Shown: piece after piece, positions 27,201 through 38,900 of the stretch
Numbering within the stretch: position 1 is the first letter of the stretch
Layout: each line of letters starts with the position of its first letter
Assembly: GCF_028389875.1 (NCBI RefSeq)
Contig: NC_084674.1
Span: forward strand, 11,813,501 to 11,877,500
Direction: 5' to 3'
DNA from: Rhea pennata
Taxonomy: Eukaryota > Chordata > Aves > Rheiformes > Rheidae
Length of the DNA: 64,000 nt
Made by a program: the position numbers and the translations under genes
Notes under the pieces: model-generated
Seen by the model: only the letters and a program-made list of their open reading frames with translations
Database searches by the model: none
Told to the model about the DNA's origin: nothing

Positions 27201-27504
27201 TGTTGAAGATAGTTGAAATCATGTCAGGATCACTTGTCTAGTTTCAGGCTCTATTGTGAGGCTTTATACTGATACATGGCATTATAGATTAAAAAACATG
27301 TCCAAAGATACTTCAAAAAGTGAAGATAATGTCTTAAGCGTCCAAGAAAACACATCTCTGGGAAAGACTCAGACATGAGAAGGTCACTGACTGCAGTGGA
27401 GCTATGACAATTCCTACCAGAATCCCTTACCTTTATCTTCCATCTTCATTTAGATACTCCTTGTTGAACTCAAGACAGACTGGAAAAGGACACATGAAGT
27501 GTGT

Positions 27505-27590
27505 GTTAGCACAGCACCTAACACAATGAAGTCCCAATCTCAGCTAGGACTGCCAAGCACCACCAGAATACAAACAAGAATCATTAACAA
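27505..27590 (-). repeat. ancient amniote interspersed repeat fragment
   Basis: AGCACCTAACACAATGAAG, CCCAATCTCAGCTAGGACTG and CACCACCAGAATACAAAC match, from memory, a repeat spread through reptile and bird genomes (AGCGCCTAGCACAATGGGG...). I cannot give its family name. Confidence 0.5.
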
Positions 27591-28511
27591 AATTAGCATG
27601 TTTAAGAGCCTTCCAGCTAGAACGGAATACCAAGGATGCCTAGATCAGAGAAAGGGACAGCCTACAGAGCATATCTGACCTATAGGATGAGCCTGTCCCA
27701 CTCTCAAATGATTTTCCACCATAAGGTCTCTGGCTTGTGATCAGAGGTGGTTGTAGCTGCAGGAGCCAAAGCAGTTATCATTCTCATCTGTTTACCCCAT
27801 GTCTGCGCCAGAGTTTACTGGTTCTGCAGCAAGGAGGACTGACTGAATGGTACATGTAGTCCCTATTCAGATACTATGCAATATTGCTTGCTCTAGTAAT
27901 GTAAATTGGAACTAGCTGCAATCTTTGCTAGTATGTTAGACAGAACTGTAACAAAATGGAAAGGTAGAGAAGAAGTCAGATATCTCTTCCACTGATGGCA
28001 GTGAAACACCTCTCTGACCGTGAAGCTAAGCCTCAATATACAGTTTAGAAGCCCTCCATAAAATGGTATTATATTATTTTGCCAGAAACTGGATATTCTG
28101 AGTCTGGAAAATCCTGATTCTTGTTCATACCCTCAGTTCTACCTTAAATAAATCATTGCATGGCCATACTTCAGCTTATGACATTTAAGAGAGGCATCTC
28201 AAAGAGAGCTATGAGTGTTAATTATCAACATTTGTTTGCTGCTGAATCTGAGCAATCTCCAAGCAATTCCCAATTGCAGTGAACCTCTGGTCCCTCTGAA
28301 GGTTTCTTATTGATTCAGGGGAGCCATAATTTCATCTATAGAATTAGCAGCAGCTACAGACCAGCCCTTCCTGAGAATTCAAACCAAGGCATGCTGAGAC
28401 AAGAGTTAGGGAGCTTAGGAAGGGCTGTGTGGCCATGAATACAATACAAGAAGGATTAATGATGCTATGAGCCACACTATTAGGGTCTGAAATCAGACGT
28501 TTCCAAGATCC

Positions 28512-28865
28512 TGGAACATGTAAGAATGTAAGAACAATCACGCTGAGCCAGCTGACAGATCCCTTTAGCCCAGTGTATTGTTTTCAACAGTAAGGCAAAG
28601 AGTATAAGAAACAGGGTGTGTATGTACAACAACTCTTCCCCAGGGAAATCCTCCTGCTTTCCAGCACTCAACAATTTAGGACTGAGAGATCAGACTAGAA
28701 CTGTTGTTTTTAAAAAAATCACAAATGGACCTACCCTCCATAAATTCCCCTAGTCCTGTTTTTAACCTACATAGACCTTTGACCTCCACAGCATCTCATG
28801 GCAACAAGCTTCCAAATGTAATTAGGAATATAATAAGTACTTCCTTATTATTAGCTGGAAACACA
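28512..28865 (-). mobile_element. ancient CR1/L3-like LINE 3' end, antisense
   Basis: The segments ACATGTAAGAATGTAAGAAC, TTTAGCCCAGTGTATTG, AATGGACCTACCCTCCATAA, CCTCCACAGCATCTCATGGC and GTACTTCCTTATT occur in the order of the reptile and bird CR1 3' region read in antisense. The element is strongly diverged and has no coding capacity. Confidence 0.75.
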
Positions 28866-31800
28866 AGACTGGTCAGTGCCATGCAGCCACTGGCTAGAGC
28901 AATGCTCATTTCTGCTCTTAATACTAGACTGCAGTAATCCTCTGGATAATTATAAGACACCTTAGACTGTTTAAATTGTAACGATTAAACACAACTAGAA
29001 AGAAAAAAAAAGTGTTTGCCAGAGCAGGCAATGTTGGCTATCATCCAAACTACCTCCTCTAGCAATAATCCCTAACCTCTGTCTAGACTGATGATATTCA
29101 GGTAAGAATCTGAATCTTGATCACTACGTGGGAATCTCAGGCATGGAAATCATCAACCATTGCTAGCCAGAATACCTTTCTATGTGCTACATGACACTGT
29201 TTTTAGAGCAATGGGACAGCATGCTATAAAAAGCTATATTAAAATGCCTGTAAAAGATGGAGGAAAACAAAGCTTCCTTTGCTTCTGTGCACAAGCACCT
29301 CAGTTCCTCCCCATTCAAACTCTTACGTCTCAAAAACATAACACAAAACATGGCTGCACAAGCTGCATTCACTTCTATGGCTGCCTACCAAAATCCATTT
29401 GAAAAAAAAAAGAAAGAAAAAGAAAACATTTCAGCTGAAGAATAACAAAACCATATTTGCTCCCCAGTGGCATTTCCAATAGAGTGCAAAGTGTCAAGAG
29501 AAGAAACAACGAAAACAAGACTCTTCTGCAAATACAGATTTCAGCATCTGCCCACCTCACAGGGATATTTCACTTTCAGTGTCTTTCTCTGAAGGCAAAA
29601 CTTTCTATATTGATCACTGAGAGAACAGTAACAGGCAAGTAAATTGGCTCCATTAAATCAACAGTGTCTGAAACATATGGGGACAAGCCAGTAGACTTTT
29701 TTCCTTCCACAAATAAGCAGCTTCTATCATGGGGATACTCTTAATGTTTGCTGACACTGTAATTAAAAATTAAAGTTGCAGAAAAACGTGAGGTTTGCTA
29801 AAACACAATAGATATCTTTTATCCATACAATATACAGCACCAAAATATTCAGTGTTCTGAGGAGTGTAATTAATCAGTGTTCTCTTGCTGAAGTTCTTTT
29901 AATTGTCTATGATGGGGTGTGTTGGGGGGGATTATTGAGTTTTAACATGGAACAAGATCAGGCACCATAGGGAATATTTACATGAATAAAGATTGCATGA
30001 TCAGGACCTTTGATCTGGGAATTGCTATTCTGTAATCATCTGTAAAGCACCAGGAATGCCGCTGGCATTGTATATATAATAATAAACGATTAACAATAAA
30101 ACATGTAATTAAATCTTCATTTCAAACATTCTTTTTGTAATTCTTGCTTCAGATTTAAGCTCCCACATCAGACATATTAGGTCCTCATAATATTATTAAA
30201 GTTCCTACATTTCAGCTTTTACAGTTCCCCTAGGGATCTATTGTTTCTTTGTTTAATGTGTTTATGAGCCGAAGATCCCATTAAATTCATCAGGGAAATT
30301 CCCAGACCTTTAAAAACTTTGCCATCAGAGACATTTCTTAGGAAATGGGACCATTTTTGTCATTCCTTCACGTAGCTATTGGAAAGACTATTGATCAGAG
30401 AAGTTCCAGGAGACTACCCTCTCCCTCCCGCCCAAAGATCAGCACATCATTGAGGCCACTAGGTGGGCCAAGACAGAACTGCTGCAGCCATATAGTCTTC
30501 CCTCTTCCATTCCATCTGGTCATTCTCATAGACACACATTAGGAATATTTTGTAATACTACCATCATTCTCTATGCCTCATCACCTTTCTCAATACTTTC
30601 TGTTAGGATAAAGAAAAGACAAAGTCTCCTTGTCTGTCTTCAGTGTGGAAGATGACAAGATATGTAAATATTTGCATTTGTCTAAACCCAAGCTGAACCT
30701 TATCCTGAGCAGATTTAAATGGGACATTATATCCGAGAAAGGGTATTTTGCAAAAAAACAGTGGTAATTTCGAGTATCAAACACTAACTCTTAACAGTAA
30801 GTTCCCATCCACCTTCAAAAAGGACTTCTTAAAAGGTGTGGAGACAGAGAGCAGGAGAGAAGGATGAAGCCTTTATCAGTATGCTGAAGAAACTGGAGTC
30901 TGCTATAGACAGGCTTCATGATCTGACCCCTTGTTGAAAGTTATCTGAAATTGCTTTCTGTAACCCAGATAACTGGTAAATTCTGGTTTATTTTAAGGGA
31001 GATGTCTTGTCTAGCTGCAAGGCACTTCTCAACCGCTTGCCTCATTTCTCTAAAAAGTAAAACTCATTCAGAATTTAAGTCTCCTTGGTGAAGCCACAGA
31101 GGAGAAGTAGGGGTGCTGTGGTTTACAAATTCAGCCTCAAGACTCAAAGGCAGCATAGAGCAAAGAGAGTTCACACTTATGTAAAAGCGTATCCAAGGAT
31201 ACGCAGGGTCACTTGTGTAAAAGCCAGGGTCTAAAGTGAGAATGGTGGGTATCAAACTGAGCAACATTACGCCAGTAAAGACAGTTCATCTGCAGTTGAG
31301 TCAGTGGTTTCTCAACGTAGAAGAACTTATATGGGTTAGAGTGAGCCCTGGGTGAAACAGAAATTCCTTTGGCCTTGACTAATGCATTTTAAGTGACTCC
31401 CACTTAGGGTCAAATAATTACAAGTTCCATTTTGTTAAACAATTAAAAAACAAACACAATCTGTATTAGGTTGGAAAGTTCTACATTCCAGTGAACATGA
31501 GGGATGGCAAATGTAGCCTGTGGGCCAAACACAGCCCACGCAGAGCTTCACACTGTTGAAGCTTTCATCTTCAACATCCTGAGGTACAGCCCACAGAGAC
31601 TACAGGATCTCAACATGCAGTATTCCATCTCGCTCCAAGCGAACACATATCACATGCTAGGACCTGTACTTTCTGTGAGCCACACCGTTACGCCACTACT
31701 GAGGAGGCTCCAAGTTTGCTGCATCTCATACTCAGTGGGGGGCTTAGATTTGATTTCAGCAGGGTAAGAATTACGTGTAACTCTTAAGTAACCAGCAAGG

Positions 31801-32289
31801 TGTCCACTTGGCTTCCTGTTCAAAAGATAGTAATTGATGACATTCATATTCATCCACCAGCTCACTTATTCTTTGATGAACTGCATTCTCACATAATGTA
31901 TGCTCTATGTTAACGTTCTGAAGTCACTTAAAAGACAAAACAAGTGCATTTCCTCCTACCTCACCAAAATCCAACGACATACAACCAAAATCATACATGA
32001 AATAGAGCACACACTTGGTTATTAAGATAGCAGCAAGGAACAAGGTCATATAAAGCTTTAAACAAACAAGGGAATTCTCATTGTAGGTAATTTATATCAT
32101 TTGACCCCTTATCAAATAACAGGCAGTTTTAGAAAAAAAATGAACTACGAAAAAGTAAAGCTGTAGCTGTATCTCTGTAATACCTTTGGAGGGCTTCAGA
32201 GTATAACCCTAATGAAAGGATATTGTAACACAATATACCTTTCGAGCTTGTCAGTGGAAAATTATAATACTTACTGCAGATATAGTAAC
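28866..32289. other. intergenic, no supported gene
   Basis: No gene or confidently named element. The segment at about 31504-31560 (GTAGCCTGTGGGCCAAACAC) resembles a dispersed repeat I cannot name. Confidence 0.55.
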
Positions 32290-32450
32290 TTACTATAAGA
32301 AATACTTTACAGACAAGTTCTTCCCAATACCCCTACGAAATACCTAAGTACAGGCTGAAATGCAGAGACACAAAGAGTTTGCAGGCCAAGAGCATCAATC
32401 AGGTACATTTGCTGTCTAGTGGGGATCCAGATACCAGTGCAAAAGTCCTT
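32290..32450 (-). mobile_element. MIR-like fossil, antisense
   Basis: ACTTTACAGACAAG, CCAATACCCCTACGAAATACC, GCAGAGACACAAAGAG and AGTGGGGATCCAGATACCAG follow the MIR antisense order (tail, poorly conserved middle, core, head). Strongly diverged. Confidence 0.5.
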
Positions 32451-32698
32451 ATGCAAGCATAGGGTGTGCAAATGAGATCTGACTGATTTAATGGGAGAAA
32501 CAGAGTAAGAAAGGATTGTAATACATCTGTAATTTCTGGTTCCCAAAGGCTGTACCAGATCTGGGGATCACCTCTCTTCTCTTAGTCTAGCATTCTATTC
32601 TGTCTCCTGAATTACCTTTTGTTGACTTGAACTTTACAGCAGTAGGATCAACCACTATCAGCTCTCTGTAAAGAAAGAGATTAAGTTATTCAGGATAG

Positions 32699-32701
<3 letters not shown>

Positions 32702-32739
<38 letters not shown>
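32702..32739. repeat. 38-bp A homopolymer
   Basis: An uninterrupted A run, the longest in the window. No element with a matching 3' end is visible on its left. Confidence 0.95.
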
Positions 32740-32741
<2 letters not shown>

Positions 32742-33202
32742 TTGACACTTAAAAATATATATATTTTAGCCTTCTCTCTTTTTAATATGAAACCTCCTAC
32801 AAGTCTCAAAACTGAAACATATTTTCTGTTAACATGACTCACTTGCCTTTGTGCACCAGCTTCTTCAATGCTACCAGTGGAAACAGTGACCCACATACTC
32901 ATGGTGAGGGCTGCATTATTGGGTTTTACAATTTAAGAAAACTTTTACAGAGGACAGCAGTGTACCCTATTTGGAACTCTGCGACTGGCTCAGCATCCAA
33001 TCTTGAACAAAATGTTTAACTGCTATATTCTGCTTTCTTTTCTTCGGATGAGAGATAAACCAGATAATAATTTATAACCTTCTTTGTAAATGCTCTCAGA
33101 TATATGAATGAAGCATTCCTCCTTCCCTTGCTATTGCATTCCTGGAAAGGTTTGCTGTCTGAAACAAAGGATGCTGAGTTAGAAGAGCAACTAATCAGCA
33201 GC

Positions 33203-33247
33203 CTAAAACAAAAAACAAAACAAAACAAAACAAAACAAACAAAAAAA
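33203..33247. repeat. (CAAAA)n microsatellite
   Basis: Runs of CAAAA-type units turning into CAAA and an A run. Confidence 0.9.
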
Positions 33248-34966
33248 ACCCACATTAGTCCAAGGTCAGCATGACCCATAGTAACTGCCTCTGCTGCTCT
33301 TCCACATACACCAAGGATTAACAGTCACCCTACAAAACTCCCTAGAATGGCTGAATAGTAAAAAATGAGATAAGACAAAGCCTCTCGCCCTAAGCTTACT
33401 GCTCAAAGGGCACAAAATACTAAGTTCATTCCTACGTATAAAGAACATTTACTTGGAGAAATCTCTGGCATTCTGGCAGAGATTAACCCTTGCTTTTCTA
33501 GATGCTATTACTAAATGCAGAGACCTCCAGATTTCTCCAGAAATTCCTAGTTCGTAGAAGCTGAAAGCATTCACATTACTTTCTCACATAACCATAAACA
33601 CAAGAGCCACACTGAACGGAACAGTTATGCAACAGGGCGTTATGGAACAGAAAAAAACTGCTCAAGGCAAGTTGGCTGTTTACATCATATATTTTCATGC
33701 TCTGTTTACAGTCTGTCTCCGTAGGAATCTCACAATTCTGCTGTATAAGATGTGGGTGAGTAGCTTCTGATGAAATAATAAAAAATTCCAAACCAACAAC
33801 TTTTTGAACATTCACCTTAAATTTCAACCAGAGTCTTCCTTTAAATGTCACACATTTAGCTGAATTATGCTTTTTTTAAAAAAAATGTCTAAACCCTTCA
33901 AAGGCTACGTACGAGAAGTGGGGTATCTTCCATACACTCCTTGTGAACAGTGTTCTGAGACTACATTTTCCTCCATCTTCACTTCTGAATTCTCTCTAAC
34001 ATACTTTTGCTTCATATCAGTGCTGAGTTAGAGGTGAATCTCAGACCTCTGTGCTTCGCTAAGGGAGCTCTGACAATAATATTATTTCAAGCAGTAACTT
34101 AACGAACACTTTTTCCAGTTGCAGTGCTGGCTGAAGCAGCTTCTTCCATTTCGTGCTCCCAGCAGTGAATTAGATGAAGGAATTGATTCAGGTTAAAGTT
34201 CTTTAAAATACAACAACAAAAACTGTGTCAGTTCCCCAAATTGCTTAGCCCCCTAAACAGTTTCTATCATCAGCCCTGCAACGCTTTTATCAGCAATAAC
34301 CTAGAAATTGCTGGGAATTCTCCCTCACCTACCCTGCCCATCTCTTAACCTGAGCAATCCACAGACTGATGCACAGTGAGGCCCCCACAAATAAATCTGT
34401 CAGTAGAAATGGGAATGCTGTAGTGAATATGAAAGGGAGATCAGGCAGCTGGGAAGGAAAGATGTATGGGTAAGAAAAACCTGAGAACTGCTCTATAATT
34501 CCCAGTATCAGGGAACTGCAAACCCAGGGACCCACCTCTGAAAAAAAGCCTGTTCCTAAAGATGTCATTATCTCACTAGATTTTGCCTGATTAGAAACAA
34601 GGGATGTCTCCAGCCTAGAGAAAACCAAATTTTTGCAGCTTGTCTGAACACAGATAATGTTTGAAGGGGTAGAAGGCAGATTATAAAGCAGACCCACTTA
34701 AAAAAACAATACCTAACACATTCAAGAAGGACTCAGAGGGACTCAAAGCGGCAGAGCAAGAGGGATTCTGCTGACTGAAGGATTATCCAGAACTAACGGA
34801 TACTGCATAGAGCAGTTGGAAAGAGAGACCATGATTTTAAACAAATTTAACTGCCTGAAAAGTAAGAGTCCAGCCAGAAATGCGGAGCTCTGAAAAAACT
34901 CCAAGAAAACACAAGTAGGGGATAAAAACTGAAGCAGGAAATGGCTCATACAAAAGTATATTATAA

Positions 34967-34988
34967 AACAAACAAACAAACAAACCAA
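34967..34988. repeat. (CAAA)n microsatellite
   Basis: About five CAAA units. Confidence 0.85.
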
Positions 34989-35872
34989 CCTCCCACACCA
35001 TACATTTCCTTCGTGGTCTAAAATAAAGGACAACTAGTTTTAGCAAAGCTTCTGCAAAGCTTTCCATCAGTTTGTTTTGACTATCACAAATCCCTAAAGA
35101 ATTAACCAAGAGGAAGCTTTGCAGATCATGTCCTTAGCAGATAGGCTGCAGAGTTTTACTATAAGAAAGGAGAGCCTGACTTCAGAAAGCATTTCCTAGT
35201 GACATAGACAGTGGCTAGAGTTCACTACAGGGGGAAAAAAAGTAAAAAACACTTAGGCACAGTAACAAATCATGAAGACTTGGACCTCATGGCAAGGCAT
35301 GCAGGAGATAAGAAATCAAAAAATGCTGTAACAATTGGTTTCAAGACTGGAAAAATAAAATCAAATTTCTTCCAAAAGTAGAACATGTCTGAGCAGGGAA
35401 ACACAGGAAGAAGAGGGTTCAGCTCCAGCTAGAAGCAAAAAAAAAGCATGAATATCACGCAATGCTTATGTTATATCTCTGGACTGTCACGATTTTGAAG
35501 ACTGACTCAAAAAAAAAAAAAAAAAAAAGTTTTCAAATTTTTAGGTACTCTTTGCATCCAGAAATCCATGGCTTTAGCTATTCAGCCATCACTTAACTCT
35601 CATCAGAAACAAGAATCCTAAGGTGTAATGAATAACATTAACATACTGCAACTCCTGATTCCATAGGCAAGGTTTCCTTTAAATAAAGCTCAAATAAGTG
35701 GGTGGAAAATTAGTTCAAAGGATGCTCTGCAACATCTTCCTTTCAGCACAAAGAAGGAGGACTTCCTGAGGCAGAAATATCTTAAACAGAAAGCAAATGC
35801 TTCAAGGGTGTGCATGCATGTTTTAAATTGGCCAAAAGTTAAATCCTTCCCTAAATAGCTGCAGTTCTTCAT

Positions 35873-35933
35873 GAAATAGCTTATGGGAATTGTGTTTTTC
35901 AAGAAATAGCTTATTGGAATAGGGTTTTTTCAA
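35873..35933. repeat. tandem duplication of about 30 bp
   Basis: GAAATAGCTTATGGGAATTG... at 35873 is repeated as GAAATAGCTTATTGGAATAG... at 35903, each ending in TTTTTCAA. Two diverged copies. Confidence 0.8.
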
Positions 35934-38900
35934 AAAAGCAGATGCTTAAATTACTTCATGTGGGGATTCAAACCTTACTGTGCAACAGTGAGTCACCAAT
36001 CCAAGCTCAGTCATTCCAGGTATAACACTTTTTACTTGCAAGAGTTCATAGCTCAGTACATGTCTGGGGTTTTCCCTGCGAACTCTAAAACCAGACAAGC
36101 CTAACATTTCTAAGCAAAATGAATTTAAGCTAATATTACATAAATTTAGGGGATATTTAATTCCAGACATTTCTTCTCCTACCAAACATTCTGGAGCGTA
36201 AGACCCTGAAGGGAGCAACGCAAGGGTAGCTTCTTGCTCTTTGTTGTTGTTGTTACTTTCCATGAGACACGCATGTTTTTTTGTAGTTTGCATCTTTCTT
36301 TGATTTAAAGGAAATCAGAATACTTCCTTACTGATTTGCAAAGGCCAACCTGAGTGTTTCTTTTCATCTGTAGTGGTTTAAAAGATCAAACTTCAAGCGC
36401 AGCTTGTAAAATTAAAAATGACATATCACTATAATAGTATTTGCTCCATGAATGTCAGCAGCTATGCATTCTATCTTCCTTTGGTCATACTTAAACACCA
36501 GATTTATGTGGCTTCTCTTGACCAGGTACTACCTCATTAAGATCTCCAATGGGACATGAATTTACAGTGAACACTGAAGACTAAATCTAAACCTAGTACA
36601 TGCTACAATGAAGAAACAAAGTGATCTACACCAGTCACACTGGATAAGCACAAGAGGAGCCCCCCCTCCTTTCTTTTTTTAAACTGAGACTGTAACATTA
36701 TCTTTCAAACCTTTCCATGAGGCCTAGCATATTCCTGAATATTTATACCATGACGGTAGCCAGCATCCTGGGAACAGCACCCATCTCACAGCTTAATCAT
36801 CTTATACCGCTGCTGGTCAAACCCACCTACTGCTCTTTGTACTTACACAGTGCATTGCAGAAAGTGAAAGACAAACTTGCTGCTTCTTCTAACTGCTTGC
36901 ACTAGAATCTTTCTCCTAGTAAATCTCATACATGATCTCCCCTTTAGTATTAGGATCAGAGGAGAAGATAACTTGTTTAACATCTCTCAATCACTAAGCC
37001 AGATCAGTGCCCTGCTTTTCATTAGGGCATCATGAACATGAGAAAAGTCATGTGCCTGATGTTTCTTCTACCAGCATACTGAGATTATCAACAGACCAAA
37101 AATGCAGCTGCAGTCTGGGTGGGTTGTTTTAACAGAGCTTCAGAAATTTGCTTAATGTGGCAGAATTAGGATGTCCATTGATTGCAACTTTATTAGACAT
37201 TTCTTCTATGAGATCAATGCAATGTCTATAGAAACTTCATCAACATGCAGATAACTTGTCAAGTGTTCACTGATGCTTGTGATTGCTCTCCCCTTTTTCA
37301 TTATTTATGAGTAAGACAAAGGAAAAGAAAAGAAAAGGCCAACTCCATGAGTTAAAATAAAGAACATACGCTGGTTGAGAAACAACTTACTAGCCGTAGG
37401 CTACAAAAGAAGGAAAAAGCCAGGGAGATTAGGTCAGTGTTTTTGTTTACTTTGTTAAAAATGGTTTTGTTGTAATCAAATTGGACAGTAACCTGTATTG
37501 AATCAAGTAGAGTAGGACCTTGATCCTTTTCAAAAGGATTCAAGATTATGAGATAGAAGCGCACCAAAGGAATCAGGACAGTAGAAAAGATACTGGACAA
37601 GAATCAACAAATCTCCTTTCAAGAGTGATGCTAGTACTTTTTGGCTGTGATTGATAGCATTCTCTTTCTGTACAGTAGCATCACAATCTTTTCCTTTTTT
37701 GGGGGGGAGGGGTGAGAAGTGGGGAACAAAAAACAACAAAGAAAATAGTGCTCACCTCCTTTCAAGGGCTGTTTACCAAAACTGGCACCTGAAAGGTAAG
37801 AGCAAGATGGAAAAATACCTATTCAGGAAGACTCACCCCAGAAATAGTACAGCCTTTCACAAGAATGAATTTTGTAACCCCCTTCTGTGGGACAACAGTG
37901 CTAAAATAAAATCTAGAGAAAAAGAGAAGCATGGGAAAAATAGTCAGTAAACTGTATATTCAGTACCTGAAAGACCACATGTAGAATGTTTCAGTCAGGA
38001 GACTGCACACGTGAGAGGGAAAAATCATTGTATAAACACCAGATTGCCTCAGGGAAGAAAAAAAATAGCTATGACAGCTGGTTCTAGGATTGAGAACAGA
38101 TATCTCCTGTGATATCCATAGGATGCTGTGAATCTGGAAGCTGCATGTATATAGCAATGCAGGTTTTAGGTTGTTTAAAAAGATATTTTCAGAGAACGAA
38201 TGCAGGACAAGTAAGTTCTAAAGGCTTAACATCTAATCATAAGAAAAATCTCCATTAGCCGCTACTGAGATTTGAGCTTTTGTTTTATGGACAGGGCAGC
38301 CCATATACAGAAACAACCTCCTGATTGCTTGAGTTACACCAACAGGCATCAATAATGATTGTCAAGTTTAACATATAAAATCTGTAAGAATTATGTCTGA
38401 TTTAACTATAGGCTAGTCTCCTGGTTGCAGTGGAACTTTGGATCTCCTGCTTTATATAAGCAGCACCTCAGTCAACAGAAACTTAGCTTGAAGGAATGCA
38501 TTACAAACGTAGAACTGATCAAATTAGCTCTCAGATGTCATCTGTTGATATCTCATTTCTTCCTCAGACTTCTGTTAACCACTGGAATGCAACATCTGGC
38601 CAGTTGGGGAGGCAACTATTTTACTAAAAAGAATACTAAATATAGGTGCAACAGAACACATTATGACACAGTGCTTTACTGCATCCCCTAGAGCACAAGA
38701 TGAACTAATATCAATTACCTTCAACAGAAAAAAAAGGAATCATGCCTACATAACCTGTCACCTTTATAGCATAAAAAACTACTTAATTAGAGCAATTAAT
38801 TGCTAAGGATGAGTGTGACAAACTCATAGTTATCTGTTGTAGAAATAATTTAGGGGGGGGGAGCACCATTTGCTTGCTTCAATTTTTTTCCATACCATTG

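Larger units (their letters stand above)
15391..27504. other. intergenic, no supported gene
   Basis: AT-rich unique-looking sequence with two T homopolymers, the 24154 hairpin, a purine-rich imperfect repeat at about 21870-21935, and a doubtful MIR-like trace near 22280-22360. No exon is recognisable. Confidence 0.55.

Noticed and set aside
34329-34697. 122-codon minus-strand frame with hydrophobic stretches
   Set aside because: No family resemblance, no splice or promoter context; the composition fits chance translation of AT-rich DNA.
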